DNA of 64,000 bases, taken from assembly GCA_000697665.1 (NCBI GenBank), contig KL197715.1:1448168-1512167 (forward strand). Direction: 5' to 3'. Of the stretch, positions 1 through 12,561 are shown in pieces. The stretch's first letter is position 1, and each line of letters starts with the position of its first letter. The notes below the pieces were generated by a model that had not been told where the DNA came from, searched no databases, and saw nothing but the letters and a program-made list of their open reading frames with translations. This DNA comes from Jaapia argillacea MUCL 33604 (lineage: Eukaryota > Basidiomycota > Agaricomycetes > Jaapiales > Jaapiaceae). The position numbers and the translations under genes are program-made.

Positions 1-1013
1 ATGAACATCTTCATGAAGATAAAATCAGTCTATGATACTCACACATCCACCCTTCTCGTTCGCATCTCAGAACGTTCCTGGGTACGTTGCTCAGCAAGAT
101 CCGTCTGGTAGCTCTCGCAACGGGAAGCGTGCTGAAGTTTATGGGTCAGAAACATACCACAATCGACCGGTTTGAGAGATACTTACCAAAGAAACCTCCG
201 CCATGAAAATCGTTCGCTGCAGTATGAACGACGCCAAACCATCTTCGTCATCTCGCAAGGCTTCGATGTGTTGAAAAACCAAATCGACCTCGTCCTTCGG
301 ACATAAATTCGGACGGGAATCTGGAGGGTGGTTAGTACAAGCAAATCACTGGTTCACGTGGCGCAGGACTGACATCGCTCACGGCGTACTTTAGGAAGAA
401 TTTCGTCCCACTCAGCCTCACAAGGGAAGGAAGGGAGAGTCAGAGAATGAAACTCAACGAAACTAGGATGAACATGTGTCAAGGGGAACCAGAGGTCATT
501 TGACAAAAAACACACTGTTGATCCAGACACGCTTTACAAGCCCTCCGGCGATAAATCCAAAGTACGACCTGGACACCAGACGTGCCGCAATACTAGGCTC
601 GGAGCTAATCGATATCACTACTTCCGAGACCGAAGATCATTATACTCACATGACAATGTGGATCGAACAAGAGCCGAGCATATTGGGGCTCGGTCAAGTA
701 TGATGGGCATTCTGGCAGGTTCTCGACGTTACTACGGGCTTGCTCCCACAACCACTTGGATGAGCTGCGCGCTAATATATTGTGGAAGGCCTTTGACGTC
801 CAGGTGAGGCGTAGGAGATCTTTTGGATACAGATGTCCGAATATCTAAAGGCAAGATCGGTGGGCGCTCAACCGGGATGGGGATTCGATGACTTACTTCG
901 AAGAAGATGTCGAGTGGCATGTCGACCAACTTGGCGAGTTTCCCTCGTCTCCCTTTCACGGCCTTGGTCTTTGGAACGTCCTTCGCGACTCTGCTAGGTT
1001 TGGTAGGACCCAT
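1..1013 (-). CDS. F-box domain protein, partial (runs off left edge)
   Basis: Six exons read leftwards: 1013-897, 844-650, 592-516, 462-383, 320-187 and 131-43. A seventh intron starts at 42 and leaves the window. All junctions are in phase. The N-terminus is basic (KGRRGKLAKLVDMPLDIFFE), followed by an F-box-like stretch (IFGHLYPKDLLRLTWTSKAF) and the Y/W-rich TEPQYARLLFDPHCHYCG segment. A second Cys pair (RRRACKACLDQ) suggests a small zinc site. The last exon is Arg/Glu-rich and probably helical. This order is typical of the large Agaricomycete F-box family, whose members are thought to be substrate receptors of SCF ubiquitin ligases; the substrate is unknown. The start at 1013 is the first ATG before the basic region, but an upstream exon cannot be excluded. 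The C-terminus is missing only because the window ends. Confidence 0.82.
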
Positions 1014-2084
1014 TGGCCGCGCGAGGGCTGCTTAGGATGGTGTGATGATGAGAGTAGTGGAAGAGAGAGGATGCAGTGCATCTTGTGTGCCTCGACTGTG
1101 TGGGATAAACGTGGTCCGGAGTATGCACGCTACGCGAGAATACTCGGGTGGCCCTCCTGAGCGCTTATTCTGGCACGAATGGGGAAGCGTAATCGGCGTG
1201 GGCGTCAATACCGCCAACCGATACTCAGTCGGAAATGAAGGGGTGTGCCCTCGCATCGGAGTTGGGGAGGTTCTCGCAGCCCGATTGTACAGAATAAGAC
1301 AGTCCAGAAGGCGATAATAACACCCGGAGCATGTCTTAGGTCCCAATCTTGGTCCCAATCGGTGGAATGAATGTGGTGTGGCGCTTGACCTGAAAAATCA
1401 CATGTGCGATCACCCATAGGCTTCCCGAGGTCCATATGATGGGACACAACTCTTGAATATGCTACTCGAGTAGATGTGCGTAAGAATATTGCGGACCAGG
1501 ATGTTTCATATCAGTGAATGGACAGGATTCAGATAGACGTCCCTACGTACCTTGCACCAATATTCAGAAATTTTACATTCGCGCCGTGAACGGAGGGCAT
1601 AAGTATCACGGCATAAAATAGAAATGGACATTCGCCTGCTGGAAGGGAATAAAAAAATACTGGCAACGTGAGGTTAGGTCCTAATTCAAGCTCGGCAAAT
1701 GGAGCTGCACGTCGGACACATGATGTCCCGAGCAGGACCGACCGAACTCACCACAAGGCTCCCGCAGACTTGCGCCGATGACGACCCCAGTTCAGTTGCT
1801 CGGGAATAAATTGGGTCACCGTATTATGTAGCACGGAAGTATGGACGAGATGAACCATTTCTGGGTTGGCTCGGGCTTTTTGGCCGCTATCATGACCATC
1901 TCCCGCCCGAGGAACTTGAAGAATCCACGATGGTGCTGGGTGTTTGTTTCTCGAGTCTGTTTCTCGAGTCTGTTGCGCAAGCCGCGGGCCGCCGACTTGG
2001 ATGAAAGCAGCATTGCAACTCGAGGGTATCGCCAGCTGATTGAGAGACACATTGAAGAAGACATACGAACAAAGGAGAGAGATA
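1014..2084. other. No supported gene
   Basis: Upstream flank of the F-box gene. Several overlapping ORFs of 60-140 codons occur on both strands, but none gives a coherent protein or clean splice sites. A short in-place duplication (cagactcgagaaa, twice) lies near 1945-1975. Confidence 0.5.
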
Positions 2085-2359
2085 CTATGCCAGAGGCCTA
2101 ACTCGGATTTGGGCATAGGACGATCCAGCACGATTTTGGAGGTGACTGCGTCGTGCGTTGTTCTCATCTCGGAAAGACCAGGAACTACTTGCGAACCACA
2201 CGCAGTTTCGTGTCGGAATCATCGAGGCGATCAGATGATGCGACCTCGGGACCATGAATGACAGCACCGACGGTGATAATCTGCGATATCTGCGTCCTAC
2301 CCCTCCGAATCTGCGATGCAAATGAGCGCAATCTCCGCTGCTTCATCTCCGTTGTTCAT
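2085..2359 (-). CDS. Weak candidate: small two-exon ORF
   Basis: A possible 72-residue protein starting MNNGDEAAEIALICIADSEG, with exons 2359-2301 and 2244-2085 joined across a GT-AG intron in phase. The upstream part of the same frame (to about 2533) also looks protein-like but lacks an ATG. No family is recognised, and composition alone supports it. It could equally be a chance ORF or a gene remnant. Confidence 0.18.
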
Positions 2360-2798
2360 GATCTTAATATTTACTCCCTCCCTTCGAATGGCCCTCCTCT
2401 CCAATTCCCTCTTCGCAGATGCTAGCGTCAACTCAGTAAGGTATTCTAGGCAACGAAGGGGTTGTTCTCTTGCCGCGACAACAATGGCCCCGTATGATAA
2501 TTCCGTCACTGGCCAACACCATCCGACCAACACGTGCTAAACACGCCCCAGACTGCATCTCCCTCGTTTTTCTATCAAATCACAATCACTCATGTCTTCC
2601 AACACGCTGGAACTTGAAACGACTCGGAAGCTCTCGATCTAGCCATCTTCATCACAGATACACGAGGTTATCCATGCATCTCAACTTACTCCGTCACTGC
2701 AACAGCATGCTGCCGTTTCTTTCCTAAACCTCGATTGCTTCAGGCAGTTTAGATATTCGTTTCTGCGGAAAAGCACATCGGATCGATACCAGATAGTT
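2360..2798. other. No supported gene; upstream region of the coiled-coil gene
   Basis: Intergenic. It holds the presumed promoter of the gene starting at 2799. No clear TATA box or repeat is visible. Confidence 0.4.
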
Positions 2799-5461
2799 AT
2801 GAGCTTGGGGTAAGTCATTCCTATCAAATCTTGCTTTGGCTCGTAGCTGATCACTCTTTTCGTTATTCAGATTTGATTACGAACCAGGCAGCGTATGGGA
2901 CGAAGAAGTTCGTCTCCCTTCACTCCCTTCCTCCGCCTCAGGTTCCTCGGATTCCTACTCCATCACCCGTCCCCTCCCACCCCGTCGTCCAGCATCCGCT
3001 CGTCCTTACCGCGCAACAGGACAATCCCCTCCTCCTTCACCGCCCCCATTACCCGAGCGCCAACATGACCAAACCGCCCGTACCCACCACGAGTCTCGGA
3101 GTAAAACCACCACCCGTCTCTTGACGAAATTGTTAGCCCGTGAAGAACGTTCCACGCAGAAACTTCATTCAATCTACACCATCACATCTAACCAACTTGC
3201 TCAAGAAACCAATCGTGCCGATTCGCTCACTTCCCAACTCCAAACCGCCCTCGGCCACATCCGAACCCTGACACAAACAAATCGTACACTCACCCTCGAC
3301 GTCACGCGCCTCTCCTCTGAACTAACTCTGTACAAATCTCAACTGGATATCGCGCAGAAGGAGATTCTGAGAGCGCAAGCCGTTGTAGATGAACTTGAAC
3401 AAGCGAGGAAAGAGGCAGAAGAAGAAGCTGCGAAGGCTAGGAGCATTGCGAGGAGGTTTAAGGAGGAAAGATTAGTTGATGGTGCAAGGGAGGAGGGAAG
3501 GAGGGAAGGATTCCGAGATGGTTTGGAGAGGGGACGGAGGGAAGGTCTGAGAGATGCTAGAACTGCCGTAGAGATCGGCAGAAGAAGGTTTGGGAGGGAT
3601 ATCATCGTCGAGGAGGCTTATGACGATTATGCGGAGGAGGAAGAAGAGCAAGAATCCCCTGCGAGAGCTGCAACTCCTCCTCCGCCCCCTCCACGCACGC
3701 CTGTGCCTCCTCCAGGTGTAGTATACTCTGCACCACGACCTCCCTCATCGTACGTCTCAAAACTTCCTTGATCGCATTGTTCACCCTACATATCTAACTT
3801 TGCTCGTACAGGAACCGTTCTCGCCGACCTGCTCCTCGCGTTCACATCCCAGACGTGGCCCAAATTGCTCCCCCTCTCCCACGTGCAACACTCACCACCC
3901 CGCTTCGTCTCGACTCACCACACCACGCTCCACCAAGCCCAACCCCACCTCCCGGTCAACTTTTCAACCAACCTCAACATCCAGAAGTCATCCGCCTCCG
4001 CAACAACGAACAATCCCCAATCTCGCCAACTCATTCGCGTTCACATTCAATCCCTCCTGATGGTTGGATTCCACATGTGGATCCCGACGTCGATTCATCG
4101 AGGCCGATTCCTATACCTCCTCCTTATCGGTTGTCGAGACCTTTGAGTCCGACGACTTCGCGACGGCGCGAGATGCCTGAACCAATCGTATTTCCGAATC
4201 CCGAGCCTTCCGGTGTAAGAGTGAGGGATTACGCCTTTAGAGGAACCGAACGTGATGCTTATCGACCTCCTCCTGTTGGTGGTGCGGGAGATTCAAGTAC
4301 CACGGCCAACTTGGCACCACCATTCAGACCTTCTTCGAGAACGTCAACTAGAGTGTCTGATTATGATTTGGTTAGTCCTCCCAGGACCTCATCGGAGACT
4401 CAAAGGCCAGAGAGGAGGAGGAGAGGTGCAAGTGTTAGTGAAGGGGTTTATGACGGTGGCGGGAGTGTGAGTGGAAGAGGGAGTGTGGGTAGGACTGGGC
4501 CCATTGGGATTTATGGTCCGTTATCGGTATGTCGTCCCTTCTCTCGAATGATGGACGTTTGCGAACTCGTTCTACAGCGAATTCAGACACCTCAACCTCA
4601 AGCACAAGCGCAACCTCCCAGGCCCCCACCTCAAGTACAGGTACCTGCACCGCCGCAACCGCCGGTGGACAGAAGTTCGTCGAGGACCCCTCTGGATCGG
4701 GTCTTTAGGAGATTATATCGGAGTCGGACTTCGTCCAGTAATGGTGTACCCCAGATCACTGTCGAGCCACCCGTCAGTCTCTTCCTTTCTTTCCGTAATA
4801 CTCCATCTCCCACGTTTTGCCGTATGCTGATCCACCATTTCAGTCTCAATCCAACTCGACTGGCACTCCCACAACGACTGTTACGCGAAGAGACCTTCTC
4901 AGCCCTGAGCTGGCTGAAAGAACGTTACCACCGGTCACTACCTCTGAAGAAGAACATCGCTCTCAACAACAGCAACAACAGCAATCATACTTCCCACCAC
5001 AGCAAGCCCCTCGGCAACAGCAACAGAGGCAACAACAACCGGGCTACGCCCCACCTCATCCCCACTATCTCCCACAAATCCAACCATCACCTCAAATCCA
5101 CCACGTCTACCCAATAACAATCCCAGACCAACCGATGCCCGTCCTACTGGCCGATGGTAAACTGCCACCTGGGTTCCAACCTCTTGGACCTCCGACACCA
5201 GGTCTTTACCCACAGACTTCGTCTGAAGCTTCAACCTTTAGGTTTGCCGTACCCCCTTCGCCAAGTGGCGCAAGTCTAAATGCTGGAGGCGCCGCTAGTG
5301 TTCCTTTGCCTCCTTCTACATCTGGGACTGGGGCTGGGGGCAGATCGACTTCGATGTCGATGTCGAGAAGAGGTGGGAGAGGAGAGAGCGAGGCAGGCTC
5401 GGAGGAGAGTGCCCCACTTCAAAGACCATTTTCAATCTTCAACGACTCGACGGCAGGATAA
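2799..5461 (+). CDS. Coiled-coil, proline/glutamine-rich hypothetical protein
   Basis: Five exons: 2799-2809, 2871-3749, 3812-4526, 4578-4772 and 4844-5461, giving 805 residues with all phases consistent. The first coding exon is only 11 nt (MSL plus a split Gly). It is supported because the next exon reads straight on as FDYEPGSVWDEEVRLPSLP. Residues about 88-230 form a long coiled coil, ending in an Arg/Glu/Gly repeat (GRREGFRDGLERGRREG). The remainder is disordered: Pro-rich tracts, an SRTSTRVSDYD-like Ser/Arg region, and a Gln/Pro block encoded by CAA/CAG repeats near 4965-5060. No enzymatic domain is visible. The layout suits a scaffold, cytoskeletal or polarity protein, but that is inference only. 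Single-copy in the window. Confidence 0.72.
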
Positions 5462-6091
5462 GTTCCCTTTCCATTCTCGTCCTCATCATTTCGCATGGAT
5501 TCCCTTCTCTTTCATTCTGATCACTCCAGGAATGTATTTACAGGCTCAAGCCCAACTCACTCTGTATGATTTCTCTCACCCATGACATCTTATGCCTCAG
5601 GATACGTTGTATGCTTCGATTCTAAGACCCTATGACTGTAGCTTATGTTTGAATGTTGTACTACCAGAGCGAGTTGGAGGACGTTCATCAGCGGGCTGAT
5701 AGAACCCTTGTACACTACCACACGTAGATCTAGAACAAACCAAAAGAAACGCCTGTCTCGAGATGTTGACTACGATACGTTCAATTGGGGTTAAAGGTCA
5801 TCTCCTCGACGAATGCGATTACTTAGGGTGTATGACTGCGAAGAGGCCAAATTAATCCTCGACGTCGGGAACCCTGATGCGTAGCTGGAGTGGAGACAGG
5901 AGGATGGTAATGAACCCCGGATGAATCGATAAGGCCCGAAGGGGACGTTAGGGTGATGTCGCAGAAGTTTGACATGCGGCTCCTACACTGACACGTGTGG
6001 GCGAAACGCGCGGCGGAGTACCTTCAACCACCTCCGAGCCTTCGTCGGCGTGGGGTCGAGTGGTGACTCAGCTATGTTGTGTTGCAAAGAT
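5462..6091. other. Convergent intergenic region, no gene seen
   Basis: Lies between two genes pointing towards each other, so it should carry both 3' UTRs. No repeat or RNA gene is recognised. Confidence 0.4.
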
Positions 6092-7870
6092 TTATTGAGT
6101 GCCAAATCTCGCCAAGGTCGAGAAATTCTCACCGGACGGCAGGGAGCCGATGTCAACGCAACTACATGGACATGAACTGCAGCGATGGCAGGGGTCGAGC
6201 CATTTTTCACCTTCGAGACTTTCCTCCGAGATGATACCTTCGCTATATAGACGAGATCCTACCAGTGGTTGTTGTACCAGTGCGAGGTTGGATCTCGTGA
6301 ACTCGTGTAGGTAATACGAATCGCTGTTCAGGCATAAGCTTCCAGTGAAACGAGTGATTGATGTCCGGGTGGAAGCGCCATCTGTGTGTTGGGCCGCACC
6401 TTCGAATGCATCCGTATGATAGTTGGTGGTGTCGGTTGGAAGGGTGTCTCCTTCCATTGTCCTAGGTCCCTCAATGAAGGAGGCGAGGTCACCTGGCAAA
6501 TAGATCGAACTTGGATGTAAGCGCAAACTTCCGGTAAAGCAGGTAAGAGCTGTTCGAACGGAACGCATGCTTGTCCTGCGAGAATTGGGGATGAGTCTAG
6601 TCTGGACAGCTTGTTGGATAGATTGTCCATGTGTTAATTGCTGCTTCGAACTAGTGGCAAGGATAACATCGCAGTTTGCCTCGAAGTTCGTCGTGCTGGC
6701 TCCGGGGGGTGAATCTAAAGCTCGCCGTTCTAGACTGTTCGTTGGAGGAGTATCCTCATTTGTGATAATGGCCGAGTCCTGTGGACGGGAGCGAGTTCGC
6801 TTCTTCCGCCTTCGCTTCGAAGTAGACCCAGTTGACACATGGTCGGTCTCAACGGCATCCACCATATCGTCATCTGTTTCTCCGGAAGGGCGGCGATCCT
6901 GTAGAACTGGATAGTAGAAGAGTGAAGGGTAGGATTGAGTCGAGCTCCGAGATGATGGAGAGGTGTGATGACGTACCTGGGAACTCTGTAGATTGAAGCA
7001 TACCACTAGGGGCGGTGATATCCTGGTCACCAACTTCGCCGGTTAGTTTATCTTGCTCTACGGTCGAGATGGCGAAAACGTGGTGCGCTGATAAGCTATC
7101 TGTCGGTATTGAAAAGGTTGAGTGTCTATGTTGGATATCAACCCCCTCTAATTTGGAAGAGTAATCGGCCTCCTCTTCAAAAACCCTGGCGACGATGGGT
7201 TTCCCGGCAGCCTTGGTCTCTCCTGGTGAATGACGAAGTGACGGAAGATTTAGAGTGAAGGGATATGGCTCAGGCCGGAGGGCGGTTGTCGAGCGTAATT
7301 TAGGAGGGGGATCTTGCACCGGCACCCGAAGACCTTCCAGATCTCGCAAGAGCTTTGTAGCCTAGAAGCCAGCATACCGAAAATGAGTGTTTCGGGAAAA
7401 CGCCAAACAGCGACCTCGCAACTATTATCGCGGAGGAACGGCGTGCTTACAGCTGTTTCGGAAAGACTGAACAGTATTTGAGATCTTTGGCGCTCCTTCT
7501 TTAACTGGTCGAGTAACTCGGTCTGCTGACTGCGCAGTGACATCCCAGAGGACCGTAGCTTAAGGTTCTCCACACGAAGTGCAGATATCTCAGCACTCAG
7601 CTCTTCTACCCGGATCCCCAAGGACGAGTTGATCCTGGAAAGGTGTCAATGGACATCTCAGCACACGGAAAGAGCATGAGCGAACTTTGCGATATGATTG
7701 TTAACCCCAAGATACTTCTTTTTGGCTGTTTAAAAATAGTGTCAGGGAATTCGAAGTCGATGTCAACTAAACTGGCTGAACCGACCAATATCAGAATCAT
7801 CCATCATCTCAGGCTCCCCCATACTGATAAATCGAGTGGAAGTGGGTGATCTTTTCTTGATCGCAGCCAT
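6092..7870 (-). CDS. Shugoshin-like protein
   Basis: Exons read leftwards: 7870-7768, 7725-7686, 7634-7451, 7361-6977 and 6906-6092, giving 508 residues, all in phase. The second and third exons join to give KKKYLGVNNHIAKINSSLG and then RVEELSAEISALRVENLKLR, the N-terminal coiled coil of fungal shugoshins (residues about 36-110). In this family the coil recruits PP2A-B56 to protect centromeric cohesin in mitosis and meiosis. A basic KRRRKKRTRSRP patch lies in the C-terminal half. I do not see the usual C-terminal Sgo motif, so the last exon may hold an unrecognised intron or a diverged end. That exon carries two diverged copies of an FTGSLxLxxxxxYL segment. The first two introns are short (42 and 51 bp). 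The assignment rests on the coiled coil. Confidence 0.72.
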
Positions 7871-8285
7871 GGCTTGCTTGAATTTGAAGATGGAGGGGAA
7901 GGAAGAAGCCTGTCAGGTGGGGTTTATCGCGAGAGTGTGCAGGAATAACTAGTACAAGTTTCGACTTGAACTGTTGTCCTGGGACACGTGTGCAGCGCCA
8001 TGCAGAGCCTCCTTGGCATCACGACAACGATGAAGGCGAATTTCCCGTGCCACATGGCCCCAGATACACGCTGAAAACAAGCTGCAACGTCATATTGGCA
8101 GGTAACGGGGGCACTCAGACTTAAATCAGACTCTGAGAGGTCATGTAAACGTAAATCAGGAGGAGAAAGGGCACCGAGACAGTGAGTCACTGTGCTCTTT
8201 CGTTATATCCAAGAAACCACGCCACGTATCCAGGTGCGAAGCTCGTCTCTTCCACTCGACGTTTCATAGGCAGACCCGAACCCAC
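7871..8285. other. Divergent intergenic region
   Basis: Shared upstream region of the shugoshin-like gene (-) and the first tandem F-box-like gene (+). No clear regulatory motif seen. Confidence 0.4.
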
Positions 8286-9633
8286 ATGTTGAGTCGACGA
8301 TTGTTTACATGTACATCTTTTGAAAGACTCACAACTTGCGTTTATTCAGCCCACGTCGCGTCACGAACCACTGATATGCATCCTCACGACCCAACCCACG
8401 GCAGTCACTCATTGCCTGTCGAACTGTACCGACCGATTGCTCGTTTCGTCGACGAGAAGAATGCATTATGCATCCTCTGCCTCGCTTCGAAGACCTGGTA
8501 CACCGAGGTTATGCCATCCCTTTATGGGTCCGTTTCCGTTTCGACCGGCAACTACTTGGATTGGTGCAACACAATCATCGAGAAACCATTCTTGGGCGAG
8601 CTCGTTCACTCATTCTCCATCATTTTCCTCCCAAAGCGGAAGCGGGATATCAATTACCTCGTCATTCGCTTGGCACTCGCTCTCCGCAATCTCATCAATT
8701 TAGAAACGCTCGCGATATCCAACGGGGAGGGTTGCGAGATCACCACCTGTCAAGTCCTCCCTGCATTTGTCGCTTGTAGCCTCGATCTTCGTCGGTTCGA
8801 TTGCCAGATCCCTTGGCCCTACCCGAGCGACATCATGACCCTTTTCGCATTCCTCGAGCGACGTCCTGGTATCACCGAATTCTACTGCGAACCCGAGCAT
8901 CCAGATCTATACACACCACGAGAGGTCATCGTACCAGTACCGCTCTTGGCCAACCTTACGCACCTCAGCTGCTCTGTGGACCTCTTCACTGGTTTGACTG
9001 TTACCCCCGCGCTTGAGAGCCTACAGGTAGATTGTGGGGCTGGGGTGGAACCACAGCTGCTTTTATCCACGCTAATTCGTGTGCAGAAGACTCTTCGGAA
9101 TCTCTGTCTGAGGCGATCCACACCATCACCATTTCTCTTCGCTTCCGAACAAATACTCGCCGGAGATGTCGTTCGTCGAATCGCGGAAGGCGTACCTATG
9201 CTCCATTCACTATGTGTTCATGACGATAGCATGAGGGTGAGTAGCATTATTCGCTTCTAAACACATTCTTACCATCATTACAGACGTACGTCAGACGCTC
9301 ACAGCTCGATGATTTGGTCTCATCATTTGCACAATTCCCTCAACTAGAAATCATCTCGTGTAGCAGCTACGCCCATAAGTCCACGGTTCTGATCCCCCCA
9401 ATCGATCCCTTTGCTCTTTCGCCAATCGAAGTTGCCGGGCGCTTTTTGGGGGCGCTTCCGTCTGTTCGCACCGTCACGATCCCGGTTTGGGATCGCAGTC
9501 AGCTATGCTACGCCAGGTCGGGAGTGTCATCGAGCCCTGTGTTGGGAACTACGTGCGAAGAGACTTGTCTCGGTATGTTCGTTCTAAAGTGACTCTGCAA
9601 GTCCTGACCGTTCTTTCAGGATGCCGACCATGA
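8286..9633 (+). CDS. F-box-like/leucine-rich protein, tandem copy 1
   Basis: Three exons: 8286-9236, 9284-9572 and 9620-9633, all in phase. The last exon adds only CRP after a split Gly, and the same ending recurs in copy 3, which supports the model. The F-box-like start reads LPVELYRPIARFVDEKNALC, then LASKTWYTEVMPSLYGSVSV. The rest is a leucine-rich region without clear repeats, as in many Agaricomycete F-box proteins. The start at 8286 is used because the aligned 5' sequence in copy 2 also begins MLSR; an inner ATG at 8376 matches the start of copy 3 better. Likely role: SCF substrate adaptor (inference). Both flanks are duplicated around copy 2. Confidence 0.75.
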
Positions 9634-10674
9634 ATCGCGTTATTGATCTCCTCGCGTGGCTGTGTGTCTCCCATTGCTGTAACTGTTACGCCTACCCCTT
9701 GAGTTGAACTTTTTGGGATGAGATACTTTGACTTGTGCAGTCAGTGCCATCGATCTACCCTCGAGCTCTCTGCACCTACCGTTGTGAGTAAAAAGGACGA
9801 CACCGATCGTGAAGTTGCCTCGTCTGAAGGACAGCAAGTACTCGTGAGGGGCATCGGAAGACGCTTCGCATTCAAATCTACTCATGAAGACGAAAGTGTC
9901 ACTTTAATAGCAGACTGTTTACCACTGAGATCACTGTCTAGATTGTGGTTCTGGAGGCGAATCGTGTGGGGTTGACGACTGAAGGCCGTCAATTTACAAG
10001 CGGAACACCATAGGCATAGGAACTCAGCAGTATGGTACTACCACACTACTGACGTTGTGGACTCTGTCGCATCGACTCTTAGAGACTTTCTTGAACACCG
10101 ACAGTGAGTCTGAACGAGAAGATGATGGTCGTTCCGTCACAGGACGAACTGATCAAACTATGTATATCCATCATATCTGATTGCGATAATCTAAATATAG
10201 CTACTTCTCTAGTTAGAATATACGGAGTAAAAATGTGAAGCCGCAAATAGCAATTTTGAAGCTATTACATGAGTTATCCCAAGTTGCCACATTCTAATCA
10301 CACAAACCTCCACATTACGACTGAAGCTGATATGTCCGCCCTCAAATTCCCATCGCTTTGCCAACCAGAAGTATGTCCTGAGGCAGTGAGGCTTGAGCCT
10401 GAGTGGTGAAAGGAACCGAAAGACCGTGATGGAGTCATGCTCAGCTTTTGCACATTTCAATTTAATCATCGAGACTTGTTCCGACGCCTTTTATACCCGG
10501 AATCCATCGAAAGGCGAGCAATCATGTTCTGTGTATGGAGAAAGAATCGACGTGTATCCAGGAGCAAAGCTGCGACTGGCGCTCAGTTTCCCTCGACCAC
10601 CTTGGATCGCGAAGAGTATTTTTCGGTACCCAACCCCATACCCAAACCCAGCCCCAGTCCCAAACCTTACATGT
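9634..10674. other. Spacer between tandem copies 1 and 2
   Basis: Contains the 3' flank of copy 1 (about 9679-9740), which is repeated behind copy 2 (about 12047-12108). This shows that the duplication unit included flanking DNA. No independent gene is seen. Confidence 0.5.
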
Positions 10675-11988
10675 TGAGTCGACAGTCATTTATACCTTCC
10701 AGTTCTGAAAGACTCATAGTAATGGACGCCTAGTGTAAAGCGCGCCACCGACACACCCCACACTTCAACACGTCCTTGTCCACCATTGCCCGTCGAACTA
10801 TACCGACCCATCGTCAAATACGTCGACCAAAGGAGCGTGTTATGCACCCTCTGCATCGCCTCAAAGACCTGGTACACCGAAGCTATCCCATACCTTTATA
10901 GGTCCGTTTCCGTTTCGGCTGCCTACTTGCAGTGGTGCAACACAATCGTCGAGAAACCATTCTTGGCCGAAATCGTTCGCTCATTCTCCATCACGTTTTT
11001 TCCGGATCGGAAAAGGGATATAAATTACTTCGTCATTCGCCTGGCACTAGCACTCCGAAATCTCGTCAATTTGGAAACATTGACGATATCCAACGGGGAG
11101 GGTAGCAAGATCACTACCCATCAAATTCTCTCTGCTTTCGATGCTTGCGGGAGCATCAATCTTCGCCAGTTCGATTGCCGGATTCCTTGGCCCTATTCGA
11201 GAGATGTCAGGTCGCTTCTCGCATTCCTTGAGCGACACCCTGGTATCACCGAATTCCGCTGCAATCCCGATCGTCCAGATCTAATAGCACCACGAGAGGT
11301 CATCGTACCGGCGCCGCTCTTGGCCAACCTCACGCACCTTAGCTGTTCTGTGGATCTTTTCGTTGGTTTGGCTGATATACCTGCACTTGAGAGCCTGCAG
11401 GTATCTTGTTGGACTAGCGTGGAGCTGCAGCTGGTTTTGCGCACGCTAGTTCGCGTACAGAAGACTCTTCGGAAGCTCTGCCTGAGGCGATGCACACCAT
11501 CCTCAGGCTCTTCCGAAAGAGTACTCGCTGGAAGTGTCGTTCGTGGAATCGCTGAAGGTGTACCTATGCTCCATTCATTATGTGTTCATGACAATAGCAT
11601 GAGAGTGAGTTGCGCTATTTGCCTCGAAACGCTGGTTCTTACCATCATACCAGACATATGCCACACTTCCAGAAGTCGACGATTTCATCTCGTCATTTGC
11701 ACGATTCCCTCAGCTACACATCGTCTCATGCAGCAAATATGTTGACAAGCCCGAGGCTGTGATCTACCCGACCAATCCGTTTGCTATTTCATTGATCCAA
11801 GTTGCCGAACGATTCATGATGGGGCTTCCGTCCCTTCGCATCGTCATGATTCCGAATCGTGGCGCGTATCGCTTTACCAGGTCGGGAGCGAGTGTGCATC
11901 CTGTACGAGCTGCTTGCGAAGAGCCTTGCCTTGGTATGTTCCTTTCAAAGTGACTTTCCACGTCCTCATGGTCCTTTCAGGTTGTTGA
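10675..11988 (+). pseudogene. F-box-like protein, tandem copy 2, start region broken
   Basis: The body is intact: exon 1 to 11604, exon 2 at 11654-11933, exon 3 at 11981-11988, with the same splice positions as copies 1 and 3. It encodes LPVELYRPIVKYVDQRSVLC and the leucine-rich body. The 5' end is not intact. The ATG aligned with copy 1 (10675) opens MLSRQSFIPSSSERLIVMDA and stops at 10731-10733. The frame that encodes the F-box begins after a stop at 10720-10722 and has no ATG before LPVELY (10786). No splice acceptor bridges the two. The C-terminus ends after GC instead of GCRP because TGT CGA became TGT TGA. It is either a start-lost pseudogene or uses an unseen upstream exon. Confidence 0.6.
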
Positions 11989-12561
11989 CCATGAATCTCG
12001 TTGATGGCAATGTGCCTCATCTGGTGCTGTGACGATCTTAGATTCTCAACCTGTTACGCCTACCCCTTGAATTGAATCTTTCGGGATGAGACACTTTGAC
12101 CTCTAGAGTTGAAGGGCCAAGGCGAATACCCCAGTGCCCTCGACCTACCCCTCAGCCATCTACATAAGCAGAGGAATAACATTAACGCCCCAGCAGCCCT
12201 GAGAAAGTACGGATCATGATCGCGAAGTTGCCGTCCGAATCATAGAAAGCTCGTCCTTTATGTAAGGGATATCGGAGGACACCCTTCACCGACGAAACCA
12301 CAGCCTGGACAAATGAGTGAACGGAGTCCAGCCTCCAAAATTGCCGGTGAGTCACAAGAGGGGCAATGAGATAGAGAGCCAATAGAGAGCTGGATAGCTA
12401 CAGCTACTTAAATGGGCGATTGGGTGTCTCTCCAACTTCAAATGCCTCTACTATGTTGGAACTCGAAATTGAAAAGAACTTCTCCAGGATCTGCTGAAGT
12501 GTGTCAATAACCAGGTCGAAAGCTCACTCGTTGAGTGAACAATTCTCCACGTTGATGCGTT
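11989..12561. other. Spacer between tandem copies 2 and 3
   Basis: Carries the duplicated 3' flank of copy 2 (about 12047-12108). Nothing else recognised. Confidence 0.45.

Noticed and set aside
3339-3605. Minus-strand Leu/Ser-rich ORF
   Set aside because: Antisense shadow of the coiled-coil exon at 2871-3749.
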